A stretch of 64,000 nt of DNA from Bacillus benzoevorans (lineage in GTDB: Bacteria > Bacillota > Bacilli > Bacillales > Cytobacillaceae): assembly GCF_014207535.1 (NCBI RefSeq), contig NZ_JACHGK010000009.1, positions 1 to 64,000 on the forward strand, written 5' to 3'. Every line of letters starts with the position of its first letter. The stretch's first letter is position 1. The translations under genes were made by a program, and so were the position numbers. Under the pieces are notes generated by a model. The model did not search any database. It was not told where the DNA came from and saw nothing but the letters and a program-made list of their open reading frames with translations. This document shows positions 34,510-44,764 of the stretch, piece after piece.

Positions 34510-34618
34510 TAAATCCCCTGCTGATTTGGAACAACAGGGGAATTCCACCATAAAAAAAGCCTGATAGATGTGATTTTCTTCCAAATGGCAGGATCACACC
34601 CAACAGACTTTTTCTTTT
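34510..34618. terminator. Two consecutive hairpins behind the SGNH-like gene
   Basis: CCCCTG / CAGGGG (34513-34540) and a longer stem pairing TGTGAT with ATCACA between A and T tracts (34553-34615). Either can stop minus-strand transcripts from the gene ending at 34650. Confidence 0.6.
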
Positions 34619-34649
34619 TACATGAGCTATTTTACAAAAGGAAAATTTT

Positions 34650-35696
34650 TCAAAGCCCCTCCGATTCTTTCCGGACAAATTCTAATTGGTCCGCTAAATT
34701 TTCCGGTGTCACGTAAGTGCCAAAATCAGCGGGAACGCCCTGATTTGTGCCGTCTATGCGGTGGGCAATCATCGTTCCGACCTCGGGGTAAAAGTGATGA
34801 CCGTCAAAATAGTGGCCGATGTCATTCGTGATTGAATTCGGGTACATGAAGTTATACATCCCGCCGGCCGCCGCGGTCACGTCTGTAATCCACTGCTCAT
34901 AGGACGGCAGGAGTCCCTGATCCACTAAAGCCGTGAACAACGGCGTGGAAATCGGGGTCGTATAGAAAATAAACTCTGTTTGCGGATACTTGTCGATCAA
35001 CTGCTGCAGAACCGCTTTGTATTCAGGATTATATTGGTACGTTTCCCCGTAAAACTCTTTACGGAACTTCTTGATTTTCTCTTTTGTCTGCTGGGAGGTT
35101 GTTTCGGAATCAATCTTCATTGCCTGCGCCACATTGCTGCGATTATAGCTTCGGTCCAGAATATTAGCATCAGCCTTCGACATCTTAAAATTATCATAAG
35201 CGTATTTTAATAAATCGTAGGAAAGTAAATTTTTATAACGGTAAAACGGCTCTTCCATTTTTGCAATATAGCTGTCCAGATTGACGACACCCGAGCTTTG
35301 GTTGATGCTTGTTTTGAAAAAGTCAAGACCAATGATGACCCGCTCAAATGACTTTCCATTCTGTTCGACGGCATATTGTAAAAAGGGCTCGTACTCCCGG
35401 ATCGACACATTGCTGGCCGAAAAATTGTAGACCTTCATCCCGGTAAAATCATGCTGGTTTATGTAGGTCGTCCGGCTGCTGCCAATGAGCAGTGTATCGT
35501 AATCAAAGGGCTGAAAGTGCATCGCATTCACCTTCTGCTGCCGCTCATCGATGACATATTGCACATCATTGTACTCGTGGCTGTGACCAAACGTCCACAT
35601 CGGATCAATATAATAGATAAAAGACGCAGAGCCGCCCGCAGCGAGCAGCACCAGCGTCAATACGGTAATGGCAAATTGTTTATATGACATAGGCAT
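34650..35696 (-). CDS. SGNH-like O-acyltransferase partner (PatB/AlgJ-like)
   Basis: A 348-residue protein with one N-terminal membrane anchor (8-30) and an extracellular SGNH-type domain: the serine block LLIGSSRTTY at 69-78 and the late DxxH motif in YFDGHHFYPEVG near 295. It follows the MBOAT gene by 65 bp in the same direction. In Bacillus anthracis such MBOAT/SGNH pairs (PatA/PatB) O-acetylate the secondary wall polysaccharide and affect SLH protein display; the SLH genes around this pair suggest the same role. Close alternatives are alginate-type or DltD-type acyl transfer. Confidence 0.7.
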   Translation of the reverse strand: MPMSYKQFAITVLTLVLLAAGGSASFIYYIDPMWTFGHSHEYNDVQYVIDERQQKVNAMHFQPFDYDTLLIGSSRTTYINQHDFTGMKVYNFSASNVSIREYEPFLQYAVEQNGKSFERVIIGLDFFKTSINQSSGVVNLDSYIAKMEEPFYRYKNLLSYDLLKYAYDNFKMSKADANILDRSYNRSNVAQAMKIDSETTSQQTKEKIKKFRKEFYGETYQYNPEYKAVLQQLIDKYPQTEFIFYTTPISTPLFTALVDQGLLPSYEQWITDVTAAAGGMYNFMYPNSITNDIGHYFDGHHFYPEVGTMIAHRIDGTNQGVPADFGTYVTPENLADQLEFVRKESEGL

Positions 35697-35761
35697 TCAT
35701 CCTAAATTTAATAGTCTTGAATCATAGATAGATCAGGCTGATGGGATTTGCACCTGATGTT

Positions 35762-37204
35762 TTAAAAATTGAAATATAAAAACTCCGAAACCTGCTGCAG
35801 CTGAAAGACGGAATAAATGATTATTGCCGAGATAAAGAGTGCATAGCCCAGATTCGGTTTTAAATGCTCCCTGAAATACATCGAGTTTTTTGCCATAACA
35901 GCAATGAGAAATGCTGCGAGTAAAAGAGCGCATATTTCAAAGAAATTTTCCGTGAGCGTAAAATCATAGTACGGCAGGTTTAACCTTTGCAAAAAAGTGC
36001 TTTGCAGTTCGCCCGGAAGGCTGACTCCATGCAGACCCGCCATGCTTTTTAACACAGTTATGGCCTCGGAAACGGACGGGGCGCGAAAAAAAACCCACGT
36101 GGCATTGACAAACTGAAACGTGATAAACCAGCCCGCAAGCTTTGGCATCCGCAAGCCCGCTTTGGACCAGAGCCGATTAATGACGCTGGCAATGCCGTGC
36201 AGCACACCCCAGATAATGAACGTCCACCCGGCACCGTGCCACAGTCCGCTGACGAAAAAGACAATTAAAATATGGATATAGGTCCGCACCGGTCCTTTAC
36301 GATTGCCGCCAAGCGGAATATAGATGTAACGGGTCAGGAAGTTGGTCAGGGTCATATGCCATCTTTTCCAGAAATCCTGAATACTCACCGCTTTGTACGG
36401 TGAATTAAAGTTGATTGGGAGCTTGATGTTGAACAGCAGCGCCGCTCCAATCGCCATATCGGAATACCCGCTGAAATCGAAATAAAGCTGGAAGGTATAC
36501 GCCAGCGACGTAATCCAGGCATCGATTGTAGTAAGTGCCTCAGGCTGGCTGTAGCCAAGATTCGCTGTGATCGCAAACGTGTCGGCAATGCCTACTTTTT
36601 TAAACAGACCGATTCCAAATACAAATAGCCCAATCGCAATGTTTTTCGCGTTCATCCTGCGGTTGTCCTTATTTTCAAACTGCGACATGACATCGCTGTG
36701 CTGAACGATCGGTCCCGCGATGAGCTGCGGAAAGAAGGTCAGAAATAAGCCGTAGTTCAATGGATTGTAGCCTTTCGTTTCCCCGCGGTAGGAGTCTACC
36801 AGGTAAGGGATTTTCTGGAAGGTATAGAAGCTAATCGCGAGCGGCAAAACCAAGTTTAAGACACGATAATCTGTTTCAAATACCGCATTGATATTTTCGA
36901 TAAAGAAATCGTAATATTTAAAGAAGCCTAATAATCCGACATTGAATAAAATGCCAAATGTGAGGACAATTTTCTTTTTTAACAGATGAGTCATTTTCCC
37001 TAGGCTTGTCCCGAATATGTAGTTGACTACCAGTGAAAATAAAAGCAGCGGCAGGTAAATCGGATTCCACCAGCCGTAGAAAAATAAAGAGGCCGAGAAC
37101 AGCCACAGCTTAGCAAACGTAAAGCTGATTTTATTCAATAGAAAATAGCCAAGAAAGACGATTGGTAAAAATAAAAAAATAAATTCAAATGAATTAAAAA
37201 TCAA
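35762..37204 (-). CDS. MBOAT family membrane O-acyltransferase (PatA/AlgI-like)
   Basis: A 480-residue protein with about 11-12 membrane helices. MBOAT hallmarks are visible: FWKRWHMTLTNFLTRYIYIPLGGNR near 279-302 and the catalytic His323 in SGLWHGAGWTF. It hands acyl groups across the membrane to the SGNH-type partner encoded next. Overlap-free two-gene operon without an obvious dlt context, so D-alanylation (DltB) is unlikely. A role in O-acetylation of the SLH-binding polysaccharide is inferred. Confidence 0.85.
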   Translation of the reverse strand: MIFNSFEFIFLFLPIVFLGYFLLNKISFTFAKLWLFSASLFFYGWWNPIYLPLLLFSLVVNYIFGTSLGKMTHLLKKKIVLTFGILFNVGLLGFFKYYDFFIENINAVFETDYRVLNLVLPLAISFYTFQKIPYLVDSYRGETKGYNPLNYGLFLTFFPQLIAGPIVQHSDVMSQFENKDNRRMNAKNIAIGLFVFGIGLFKKVGIADTFAITANLGYSQPEALTTIDAWITSLAYTFQLYFDFSGYSDMAIGAALLFNIKLPINFNSPYKAVSIQDFWKRWHMTLTNFLTRYIYIPLGGNRKGPVRTYIHILIVFFVSGLWHGAGWTFIIWGVLHGIASVINRLWSKAGLRMPKLAGWFITFQFVNATWVFFRAPSVSEAITVLKSMAGLHGVSLPGELQSTFLQRLNLPYYDFTLTENFFEICALLLAAFLIAVMAKNSMYFREHLKPNLGYALFISAIIIYSVFQLQQVSEFLYFNF

Positions 37205-37301
37205 ACCACTCTCACCTCAAATAATCATGAAAACCAGATAGATCATACTATATTAATTTGTCCGGCACAACAGAATGCGGATGGATAAGTTGTTATCGGA
37301 C

Positions 37302-37345
37302 AAAAGAAAAACTGCCCTTTTTTCAATCAAGAGCAGCTTTTCTTT
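37302..37345 (-). terminator. Terminator-like hairpin behind the 822-residue SLH gene
   Basis: AAACTGC and GCAGCTTTT form an imperfect stem around a 14-nt loop, T-rich on the minus strand. Confidence 0.55.
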
Positions 37346-37376
37346 TTAAATGATTATTCACTCGCAGTTTACTTTT

Positions 37377-39845
37377 TTACAGTGGAAGAGCTTCGGATAT
37401 TTTGAATTTGTAAACCTGCTTAGTTTCCGGTGAATGATTGCCAGCTTGGTCGATGAGCTGAACCTTTACGATTACATCCTCTGCTCCACTGACCAATCCG
37501 TTCACAACTCCGCCTATGACAATTCCATCGATAACGGTTAATAATACGCCATCTGCCAATTTAACCATGCCATCGACAACGTTTACGGTCCCATCGAGCA
37601 GCTCTTCCACCGGAGTCCCTAAAATGCCGTCAAGATTAACGATGCCATTGCTGCCAACAATCAGATTCAGTACTCCTTTAACAACACCGGTTACTCCGCC
37701 TAATAAATCACTAAGGAACCCGCTGGCAACTACTTGTCCATTTGCATCTATTACATCGGCCGTCCCATCCTCATGGACAATGAGACTTGCGGCTGCCACT
37801 GTTTCTGTTTCTGTTTCTGCTTTATCAGCACGAATGACCGTATCTGCCGTGACTACAGGTCCGGGACTCATGACAAGCTCTGTTACAGCCGCTTGTCCGA
37901 TGCTGGCTTTTGTGATTCCGCCCATAACACTGCCTAATGTATCACCGAGCAGTCCGCCGAGAAGATTGCGCAGGGCGTTCGTTTTCATTTCCCGATCAAC
38001 ATAGCCGCGGGCGATATCCTGCTGCGTCAGCTTATAGGTCTCAACAATCGGCTTCCCCTGCTCAGAAACCATTTGCATCTTCAGTATATCCCCAGCCTTT
38101 GCTCCTGTCTCTCCGGTAACAGGGATGGAGACTCTGGTTTTTAGCCCATTTTTTAAATCTGATAAATCAACGACACCGCCCGCGACATCTTTACCAATAA
38201 ATGAGATACTCGGTGCAGCCGGAGCAATGGTGTCGGCTGGATCGATCGGAGCATTCGCGTTAGCTTGTTCTTCATTCAGACCCTCATCGGGATCTTCCTT
38301 CTCTGCTTCATTCATATCTTTTGGCTGCTTCGTGTCTTCGATAATCGTTCCAATATATTCTTTTACTTTTTCAAAGTTGGCAATGATTTTTTCAGCAGCA
38401 GAGCCTTCCGGCAAAATAACCTTTCCAACTTCAGTGCCGATTGACAAGAGCAGGCTTGCTGCATGATTGACCAGCTGCAGGCTTTCGACTGCACCTGTCA
38501 CATTCAGGTTGACCTCGGCATCTTTGATAATTTTCACATTGCCCAAAGTGGCATTACCCGAAATGGTTAATCCGCCTGTGCCGTCAATGATCAGCTCATC
38601 GACAGCCGCGTTAATTTGTACCTGAGCCGCCCCGGTTTTTACCGTCATTTTTGCAATAGAGGAACGATCTTCTGCGGAAATATGAACATCGGCTGAAACC
38701 GATACATCCTGCAGCGAAGATGCGCCCTGCGTCACTAAATCAACGATCTTATTCACTTCCACCGCCTTTAGGACGGAGTCGATAAAGGTGATATTAGCCA
38801 GCTCAGAAAGCCCTGCTGTTTGAATCGGTGCATCGGTAAGAATCGTTTTTCCCAGCACATGTAATGTATCGGCAATAAAGCTGTTCTGTACTTCAGATCC
38901 AATCTTCAGATTTCCTTTAACGGTCAGGTTTTTCAAGGTGATAAAGTCGCCAGCCACGGTAACATTGCCGTCAATGACAGTCCCTTGTCCATCAAGGACG
39001 ATATTTCCGGAAGCTGCTGCTCCAGCTTTTGTGATATCTAGCGAGGTTACACGCGTAATCACTCCATTGTCTGCTTTGAATTGAATCTTGGCATTGGTTA
39101 ACGCAGCCGCGTTGCCAGCATTGAACAGTGATTGAAGGGCCTTTGCAGCCTGGTAGGCTACACCGTCAATCACCACGGCTGTGTCGGTTACACTTTCAAT
39201 CACCTGTGTTTCAGCCAGATTTTCTTGAGCACGATAAATAAAGGAGGCAATTTGGCCCCGGGTTACTTTTTCATTTGGGGCGAAGGTTTTCGCTGATTTT
39301 CCGAATGTAATGCCCTTTTCCACCAGTGCCCCCACACATCCTGCATACCACTTGTCTAAAGGTACATCCGTGAATCCCGATGCTGCGGTTGTGTTTTCGA
39401 TCAAGTCGAAAGCTGTCGTCAGCATTCTCGACATTTCGGCACGGGTGATTGGTTTGTTTGGCTGGAATGTTTCCTTTGTCACCCCGTTAATAATTCCTGC
39501 GTTGGATAGCGCAGCAATTGCCTTATAGAACGGGTTATTTTTCTTGACATCCTTGAATCCCGGATCCGGAGCATTTTCACCATTCAAGCCAAGCACACCA
39601 GCAAGGATTTGCGCTGTCTGCCCCCTGGTCACATCCTGATTGGGCCTGAATGTCTTATCAGCGAATCCGTTGATGATCCCTTTTCCAGCCAGCTTTGTTA
39701 CGGCATCATAATAAAAAGCACCTCCAGCTACGTCATCGAAGCCTGCAGCCTGCACGTTTGCCGCAGCCGGCGCAGCGACACTTGCCGCAACAACGGTTGA
39801 TAATGCTGCCGCTATATATTTTTTACTATTAGCAGATTTAGCCAT
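37377..39845 (-). CDS. Large SLH protein with a solenoid-like middle region
   Basis: An 822-residue exported protein. Signal peptide 1-33; three SLH repeats about 34-212 (VTRGQTAQIL, ITRAEMSRML, VTRGQIASFI). Residues about 215-480 are rich in short strands with recurring G-N-V-T patterns (NIVLDGQGTVIDGNVTVAGDFITLKNLTVKGNL), as in right-handed beta-helices. An acidic linker (about 490-525) follows, then a domain with glycine-rich hydrophobic repeats (LLGGLLGDTLGSVMGG, VKGVLNLIVGSNGIVNLDG) and an Ig-like end. I recognise no catalytic residues. Likely a structural or adhesive S-layer-type protein. Confidence 0.8.
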   Translation of the reverse strand: MAKSANSKKYIAAALSTVVAASVAAPAAANVQAAGFDDVAGGAFYYDAVTKLAGKGIINGFADKTFRPNQDVTRGQTAQILAGVLGLNGENAPDPGFKDVKKNNPFYKAIAALSNAGIINGVTKETFQPNKPITRAEMSRMLTTAFDLIENTTAASGFTDVPLDKWYAGCVGALVEKGITFGKSAKTFAPNEKVTRGQIASFIYRAQENLAETQVIESVTDTAVVIDGVAYQAAKALQSLFNAGNAAALTNAKIQFKADNGVITRVTSLDITKAGAAASGNIVLDGQGTVIDGNVTVAGDFITLKNLTVKGNLKIGSEVQNSFIADTLHVLGKTILTDAPIQTAGLSELANITFIDSVLKAVEVNKIVDLVTQGASSLQDVSVSADVHISAEDRSSIAKMTVKTGAAQVQINAAVDELIIDGTGGLTISGNATLGNVKIIKDAEVNLNVTGAVESLQLVNHAASLLLSIGTEVGKVILPEGSAAEKIIANFEKVKEYIGTIIEDTKQPKDMNEAEKEDPDEGLNEEQANANAPIDPADTIAPAAPSISFIGKDVAGGVVDLSDLKNGLKTRVSIPVTGETGAKAGDILKMQMVSEQGKPIVETYKLTQQDIARGYVDREMKTNALRNLLGGLLGDTLGSVMGGITKASIGQAAVTELVMSPGPVVTADTVIRADKAETETETVAAASLIVHEDGTADVIDANGQVVASGFLSDLLGGVTGVVKGVLNLIVGSNGIVNLDGILGTPVEELLDGTVNVVDGMVKLADGVLLTVIDGIVIGGVVNGLVSGAEDVIVKVQLIDQAGNHSPETKQVYKFKISEALPL

Positions 39846-40092
39846 AAAAAATTTGCCCCCTTTATCTATTTCCCTGCGATTGAACGCTACCTTTTACCTA
39901 CTTTGCCGCTTTTTAACAAGATTATAGTATCATAGGAATAGTTCTAATTAAATAGAATTTTATGTGAATTTCTGAATCTTTTATCCTATTATCGAGAAAA
40001 AGTTCGTCATTTTTCCTTTAGAGAAGGAGTTCCTAGTATAATAGCGAATAAATAGTTTCTAAGATTAAGAGAAAGAGAGAGGGATTTTGCTC

Positions 40093-41385
40093 ATGAGAAA
40101 ATGGAAGAAACTTTGCTGTGCCTTCGCGATCGGATGTGCTGCCGCTTTATCACCGTTTTCTGCTTTTGCCGCAGAAAACGATAAGCTGGATTATCTCGCA
40201 TTGGGAGATTCACTTGCTGCCGGGCAGACGCCCGTTCGAACAATCGATAAGGGGTATACCGATTATCTTGGCAGCCAGCTGAATAAAGTAGGAGCGCTGT
40301 CAAGCTTTGATAAACGGTTCGCAGTTTCCGGCTATACGACAACTGATGTTCTGGCCGATATCCAGGCAAACAAGTCTGTTTCAGATAACAGCGGAAATAC
40401 GGTGACCATAGAGACCGCTATTGCCAATGCTGAAGTGATCACGATTGATGCAGGTGCCAATGATATACTGAAGGAAATTGCCATTGATAAAGAAAAACTG
40501 GAAGTGAACATGGATCCGGGGAAAGTAAATACTGCGATTTTAACTGTTGGGGTGAATACTTCCGCCATTCTAGCAAAAATTAAGACATTGAACCCAAATG
40601 CAGATGTATATGTAATGGGCTATTACAATCCATTTACAATACTGCCGGCACAATATCAAACGCAGTTTCAAACCTTGCTGAATGCCTTGAATCAAACGAT
40701 TGCGAATTCAGCTAAGCTGAAGGGGGCTGTATTTGTGCCGACAGCTGCTGTTTTTGCGAAAAATACGGCGGCATATATGCCGAATCCAATGGATATTCAT
40801 CCGAATCAGGACGGTTATCTCGTGATTGCGAATGCCTTTTGGAAGGCACTTGATGTGGGGAAAGAGACAAATTTCAGCGATATCGCCAACACAACAGGGA
40901 AGAATGAAATTGAAAAATTAGCAGGCAAAGGCATTATCAGCGGCTATGCGAATGGACAGTTCGCTCCATCTGATTCGATTACGCGGGCACAAAGTGCGAT
41001 TATGCTGAACCGGGCGATCGTTTATAGTGATGCACCTGCAATAAACCCAAATTATGCCGATGTCAATGAATCCAGCTTTGCTTACGATGCCATCGCTAAA
41101 ATGACAGAGGCAAAAGTTTTTTCCGGAAGCAATAATCAGTTTAATCCAGACCAGCAGTTAACACGGGCACAAATGGCTCGGGTCTTAGTAGAAGCATTTG
41201 ATTTAACAGGCACTGCAGCACTCACCTTCAAGGATGTCGCAGGGGACCACTGGGCAAAGAACTACATCAGCATTCTTGCCGAAAATGGAATTACGGTAGG
41301 ATATAATGATGGAAGCTTTAAACCTAATAAATCCATCAGCCGTGCAGAGTTCTCCATCATGCTTGCTAAGGCTTTGGAAAAATAA
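40093..41385 (+). CDS. SLH-anchored GDSL/SGNH lipase-esterase
   Basis: A 430-residue exported protein on the plus strand. Signal peptide 1-27; SGNH hydrolase domain about 30-260 with the catalytic Ser40 in LALGDSLAAG, block III in DAGANDIL, and block V in DIHPNQDGY; three SLH repeats to the end (ITRAQSAIML, LTRAQMARVL, ISRAEFSIML). Such enzymes release acyl groups from lipids or glycans. With an O-acyltransferase pair nearby it could be the opposing wall-polysaccharide esterase, which is speculative. ATG 40093 follows GAGAGAGGG; the TTG two codons earlier is less well spaced. Confidence 0.88.
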   Translation: MRKWKKLCCAFAIGCAAALSPFSAFAAENDKLDYLALGDSLAAGQTPVRTIDKGYTDYLGSQLNKVGALSSFDKRFAVSGYTTTDVLADIQANKSVSDNSGNTVTIETAIANAEVITIDAGANDILKEIAIDKEKLEVNMDPGKVNTAILTVGVNTSAILAKIKTLNPNADVYVMGYYNPFTILPAQYQTQFQTLLNALNQTIANSAKLKGAVFVPTAAVFAKNTAAYMPNPMDIHPNQDGYLVIANAFWKALDVGKETNFSDIANTTGKNEIEKLAGKGIISGYANGQFAPSDSITRAQSAIMLNRAIVYSDAPAINPNYADVNESSFAYDAIAKMTEAKVFSGSNNQFNPDQQLTRAQMARVLVEAFDLTGTAALTFKDVAGDHWAKNYISILAENGITVGYNDGSFKPNKSISRAEFSIMLAKALEK

Positions 41386-41404
41386 GAACAGTAAAACCTA
41401 TGTA

Positions 41405-41445
41405 AAAAAACAGCCGGTCCTATTCAATTGACCGGCTGTTTCTGC
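41405..41445. terminator. Bidirectional terminator between convergent SLH genes
   Basis: AAACAGCCGGTC / GACCGGCTGTTT, a 12-bp perfect stem with a 10-nt loop. Confidence 0.88.
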
Positions 41446-41481
41446 TATTATTCCCGCAAAATCGAAGCGTCCTGATTTTGC

Positions 41482-44277
41482 TTAGTTTTGTGATTTTGTT
41501 AATTGGATAACTGGCACTGTGATATCTTTTCCAGCCACTGTCAGTTCATGTTTAGATACTAGGTATCCGTTGTGATAAACAGCTAGGGTATAATTGCCGT
41601 CAATTAATGCCAGGTCAGCTGTGCCGTTTGTTGTTTTATGGGTTTCTTTCATTGTGCCATCCTCTTTAAAGATAACCACTGTGGCACCATCGACGTTGGC
41701 ATTGTTTTCGTCAACGACACGGAAGTTGACAGCGCTTTGTGCAGCGACTTTATCTACCACAATCTTCAGTTCTGCTTTTTCAGCTGCGGCAACTGTTGCT
41801 GTTGTTTTCACATCCACGAAGTCTGCAGATGCTGTATCAATCGCTAAGTTGTATGTGCCGGCAGATAAGCCAGTGAATGTTACGGTATTTGCCGCTGCAT
41901 CAGCTTTTTCTACTACACCGACAGTTGGGTTGGTTGGGTCAACGAACACATCTGATAAATCAAATCCATTTGCCGCTGCATTGACCGGATTGCCTTCACT
42001 GTCCACGACTGTAATTTTTAATGTGGCATCCCCACCGGCTGTCATGGAGTAATTAGCCGCTGTCAGATTGTCGCCAGCATTCACTTTTTGCGTATCAGAA
42101 TAGGTTTCAACCCCTGTGCCGCGAACGACTACTTTATAATTACCAGGCTCTACTTTAGTGATGGCGTATTTACCATCTGCATCTGTTTTAGCTTGTTTAA
42201 CCTCTTCACCGTCTGCATCATAGTAAGTAACCGTGGCATCGGCAACAGCTTTAAGTGTTCCTGCTGTACGAACATATCCAGCTACATCACCTGTTGTTGC
42301 GACTGCTTTCAGGTCAAGTGTTCCTGCATCTGTGGCATTATTTTTAGTTACTGTCAGTTCTGCTGTTTTTTCAGTCACGAGACCATTTTTGACAGCTTCT
42401 GCTTTATATTTGCCTGCAGCCAAGCCGACAAACATATAGCTTCCATCTGCATTTGTTTTCGCCTCAGCGACAACTTTGCCATTGGCATCTAATAAGTTCA
42501 CTGCTGCATCATTAAGTGCTGCACCAGCTGTTATTTTCCCAGTAATAATCCCAGCTTCCAGCGCTCTGTCCTCAACCGCTTTATCTTCAGTAACTCCAAC
42601 AGAATAAGTTTTTGTTACAACATAATCACCAGAAAGTCTTAAGGAGTAATCACCATTTGCTACGCGGGCGAAATCGAATGTAAGCACTGCATCTGCTGCA
42701 TCTTTTTCACTTTTAAATTCATCTGTTGCAATAACTGTATTTCCTTGTAAAAGCTCCATTTTATAGACCACTTCGTCAGCAGATCCTGTTCCGAAATTGC
42801 CGTTTACGGTTTCTGTATCAATGGTGGCAGTAATGCTGTGACCTGCTTTTAGGGTTACATTATGAACTGCATCTGTACCTTCTGTTGCCGCTAAATCTGT
42901 ATTGGAAACGGCAGAAACTTTATCATCCACCACGACGTTGTATGTGTCAGTTACCAATTTTGCATTTTCAATTGTGTAAACACCTTGTGCATTTGTTGTT
43001 GCAGACTGTACCAATTTTCCATCAGCATTATAGATTTTTACATCTGCAGCATTCACTTTCGCACCTTCTGCATTTGTAACAGTTCCTGTAATATCCATTG
43101 GCGCAATGGCTGCAAGCTTGATACCTTCAAGAACATTATCTACCTTCTGCCCATCTAATGTAACGGATGGAACAACATAGTCTTTATAGCCGTCCATTGA
43201 AACAGTCAGACGGTACTCTGCACCTAAATCAAGCTTAGAATCCGCATCTTTCTGAGCAATTTCATATCCGCCATTAGCAGTTGTTTGCACAGAAGCTACT
43301 GTTTTCCACTCTTGTTTATCAGTATTAAAGGTCTCAAGGTTAACATCGGCCCCGCTGATTGCTGCACTGGATGCTGCATTCACTACGACACCGGAAATTT
43401 TAATTAAATCTGTATCAATTAAGACAGAAGAAATGTCTTTTGAGAATGATGTCACTTTATCCGCTGCAACTGTTACATCTGCGGTCTTAGTTGTGACATA
43501 GCCATCCGCTTCAATTTTGACTTCGTGTTTGCCTGGTGCAATGTTAAGCAGGGTATAATAACCTTTATCGTCTGTTTTCACTGTTTGGGAACCAATGGAA
43601 ACCGCTGCACCTACAACAGGTGTTTCGTTGTCCATCACGAAACCGGAAATACCTGATGCTAATGGGTTAATTTTTTCAGACTCTTGTGCTGCTTTATAAA
43701 GGAAGCGGGCAAAGTCACCGCGTTTTGCCAGGTCATAGGTGCCAAATGTGTTAGCTGATGTTCCACTCGTAATGCCGTATTTCACTAATGTAGCAACAGC
43801 CTCTTTATATTGCGGTGCCACATCGTTAAAGACTACATTGCTTTCTTTTTCCTGAAGCTTCGTGAAGGCTCTGTCAATCCAGATAGCCAGTTCACCGCGT
43901 TTAATTGGGCTTTGTGCATCGAATTCAGTTGTTGTTTTTCCGCTTGTTATTCCTGCCGCTTTTAGGGCATTAATATATTTAACTGCACGGTCAGGTACAT
44001 CTGTGAAACCTGAAGCCGGTGCAGATTCGATATCTAATCCAAGAACTTTTACAAGCATAATCGCTGCATCGACACGTTTAATGTTGTCATAAGTTCCAAA
44101 GGTTGTTGCGTTAAATCCAGTAATTCCTTTAGAAGTAACAAAATCGACTGCTTCTTTATACTGCGGAGCTACGTCTTCAAATCCGGCTGCAAGAGCAATA
44201 GGGCTCGCGGCGCCAACAACGATTGTAGCAGTAGCAGCAGTAGTTAAGAATTTACGCAATGATTTTGAGTTTGTCAT
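41482..44277 (-). CDS. SLH protein with a long stalk of carboxypeptidase-regulatory-like repeats
   Basis: A 931-residue exported protein: signal peptide 1-30, three SLH-type repeats about 31-200, then at least six beta-sandwich units of the CarboxypepD_reg/CNA-B type to the C-terminus (ISGFVMDNETPVVGAAVSIGSQTVKTDDKGYYTLLNI and later TxxDGxYxxxxLxxGxY repeats). No catalytic residues seen. The SLH motifs read IKRVDAAIML, IKRGELAIWI and AKRGDFARFL instead of TRAE, matching the neighbouring transglycosylase gene. Probably an extended surface stalk or adhesin. Confidence 0.85.
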   Translation of the reverse strand: MTNSKSLRKFLTTAATATIVVGAASPIALAAGFEDVAPQYKEAVDFVTSKGITGFNATTFGTYDNIKRVDAAIMLVKVLGLDIESAPASGFTDVPDRAVKYINALKAAGITSGKTTTEFDAQSPIKRGELAIWIDRAFTKLQEKESNVVFNDVAPQYKEAVATLVKYGITSGTSANTFGTYDLAKRGDFARFLYKAAQESEKINPLASGISGFVMDNETPVVGAAVSIGSQTVKTDDKGYYTLLNIAPGKHEVKIEADGYVTTKTADVTVAADKVTSFSKDISSVLIDTDLIKISGVVVNAASSAAISGADVNLETFNTDKQEWKTVASVQTTANGGYEIAQKDADSKLDLGAEYRLTVSMDGYKDYVVPSVTLDGQKVDNVLEGIKLAAIAPMDITGTVTNAEGAKVNAADVKIYNADGKLVQSATTNAQGVYTIENAKLVTDTYNVVVDDKVSAVSNTDLAATEGTDAVHNVTLKAGHSITATIDTETVNGNFGTGSADEVVYKMELLQGNTVIATDEFKSEKDAADAVLTFDFARVANGDYSLRLSGDYVVTKTYSVGVTEDKAVEDRALEAGIITGKITAGAALNDAAVNLLDANGKVVAEAKTNADGSYMFVGLAAGKYKAEAVKNGLVTEKTAELTVTKNNATDAGTLDLKAVATTGDVAGYVRTAGTLKAVADATVTYYDADGEEVKQAKTDADGKYAITKVEPGNYKVVVRGTGVETYSDTQKVNAGDNLTAANYSMTAGGDATLKITVVDSEGNPVNAAANGFDLSDVFVDPTNPTVGVVEKADAAANTVTFTGLSAGTYNLAIDTASADFVDVKTTATVAAAEKAELKIVVDKVAAQSAVNFRVVDENNANVDGATVVIFKEDGTMKETHKTTNGTADLALIDGNYTLAVYHNGYLVSKHELTVAGKDITVPVIQLTKSQN

Positions 44278-44764
44278 GTAATGAATTCCTCCAATGTGGT
44301 TGTAGTTTAGTTTTGTTAATAAGTAATGCTGACTGAAAAATGAATTATGATTTTGATTTTCCTTATGATAGGAAAATCGCCTTGCATTTGATTTGAGGTT
44401 GTTTATTGAGGTTATTAATGTAAGTCCATAGCGCCTGGCGTGTCATTGATTATCAATCTCGCAGATTCATAATCTCGCACACCTCATCGGCTACAAACAC
44501 AATATTATCATACCTACGCACAAATTGTAGTGGTTCTTTATGGTAAACAAACCAACATATTGTGTTTCATTCATTTATTTCTTCGTTGGAATTGTGTGAA
44601 TATATAGTAAACCAACGTGGAAACTTTGATATAACAGCATTCTTTTAAAAAAAAGCTATGTCAGGATGCAATCTAGAACCCAGATATTGGATTGACCGGC
44701 AACTATGACCTGTGGAAAGACTACCATCGAGTATGATTTTGAAATGATTCTAATTAGTGCAAAT
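44278..44764. other. Upstream region of the SLH stalk gene, no gene recognised
   Basis: About 490 bp between two minus-strand SLH genes. No supported reading frame; a promoter for the stalk gene must lie here but I could not single one out. The tandem array follows directly. Confidence 0.4.
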
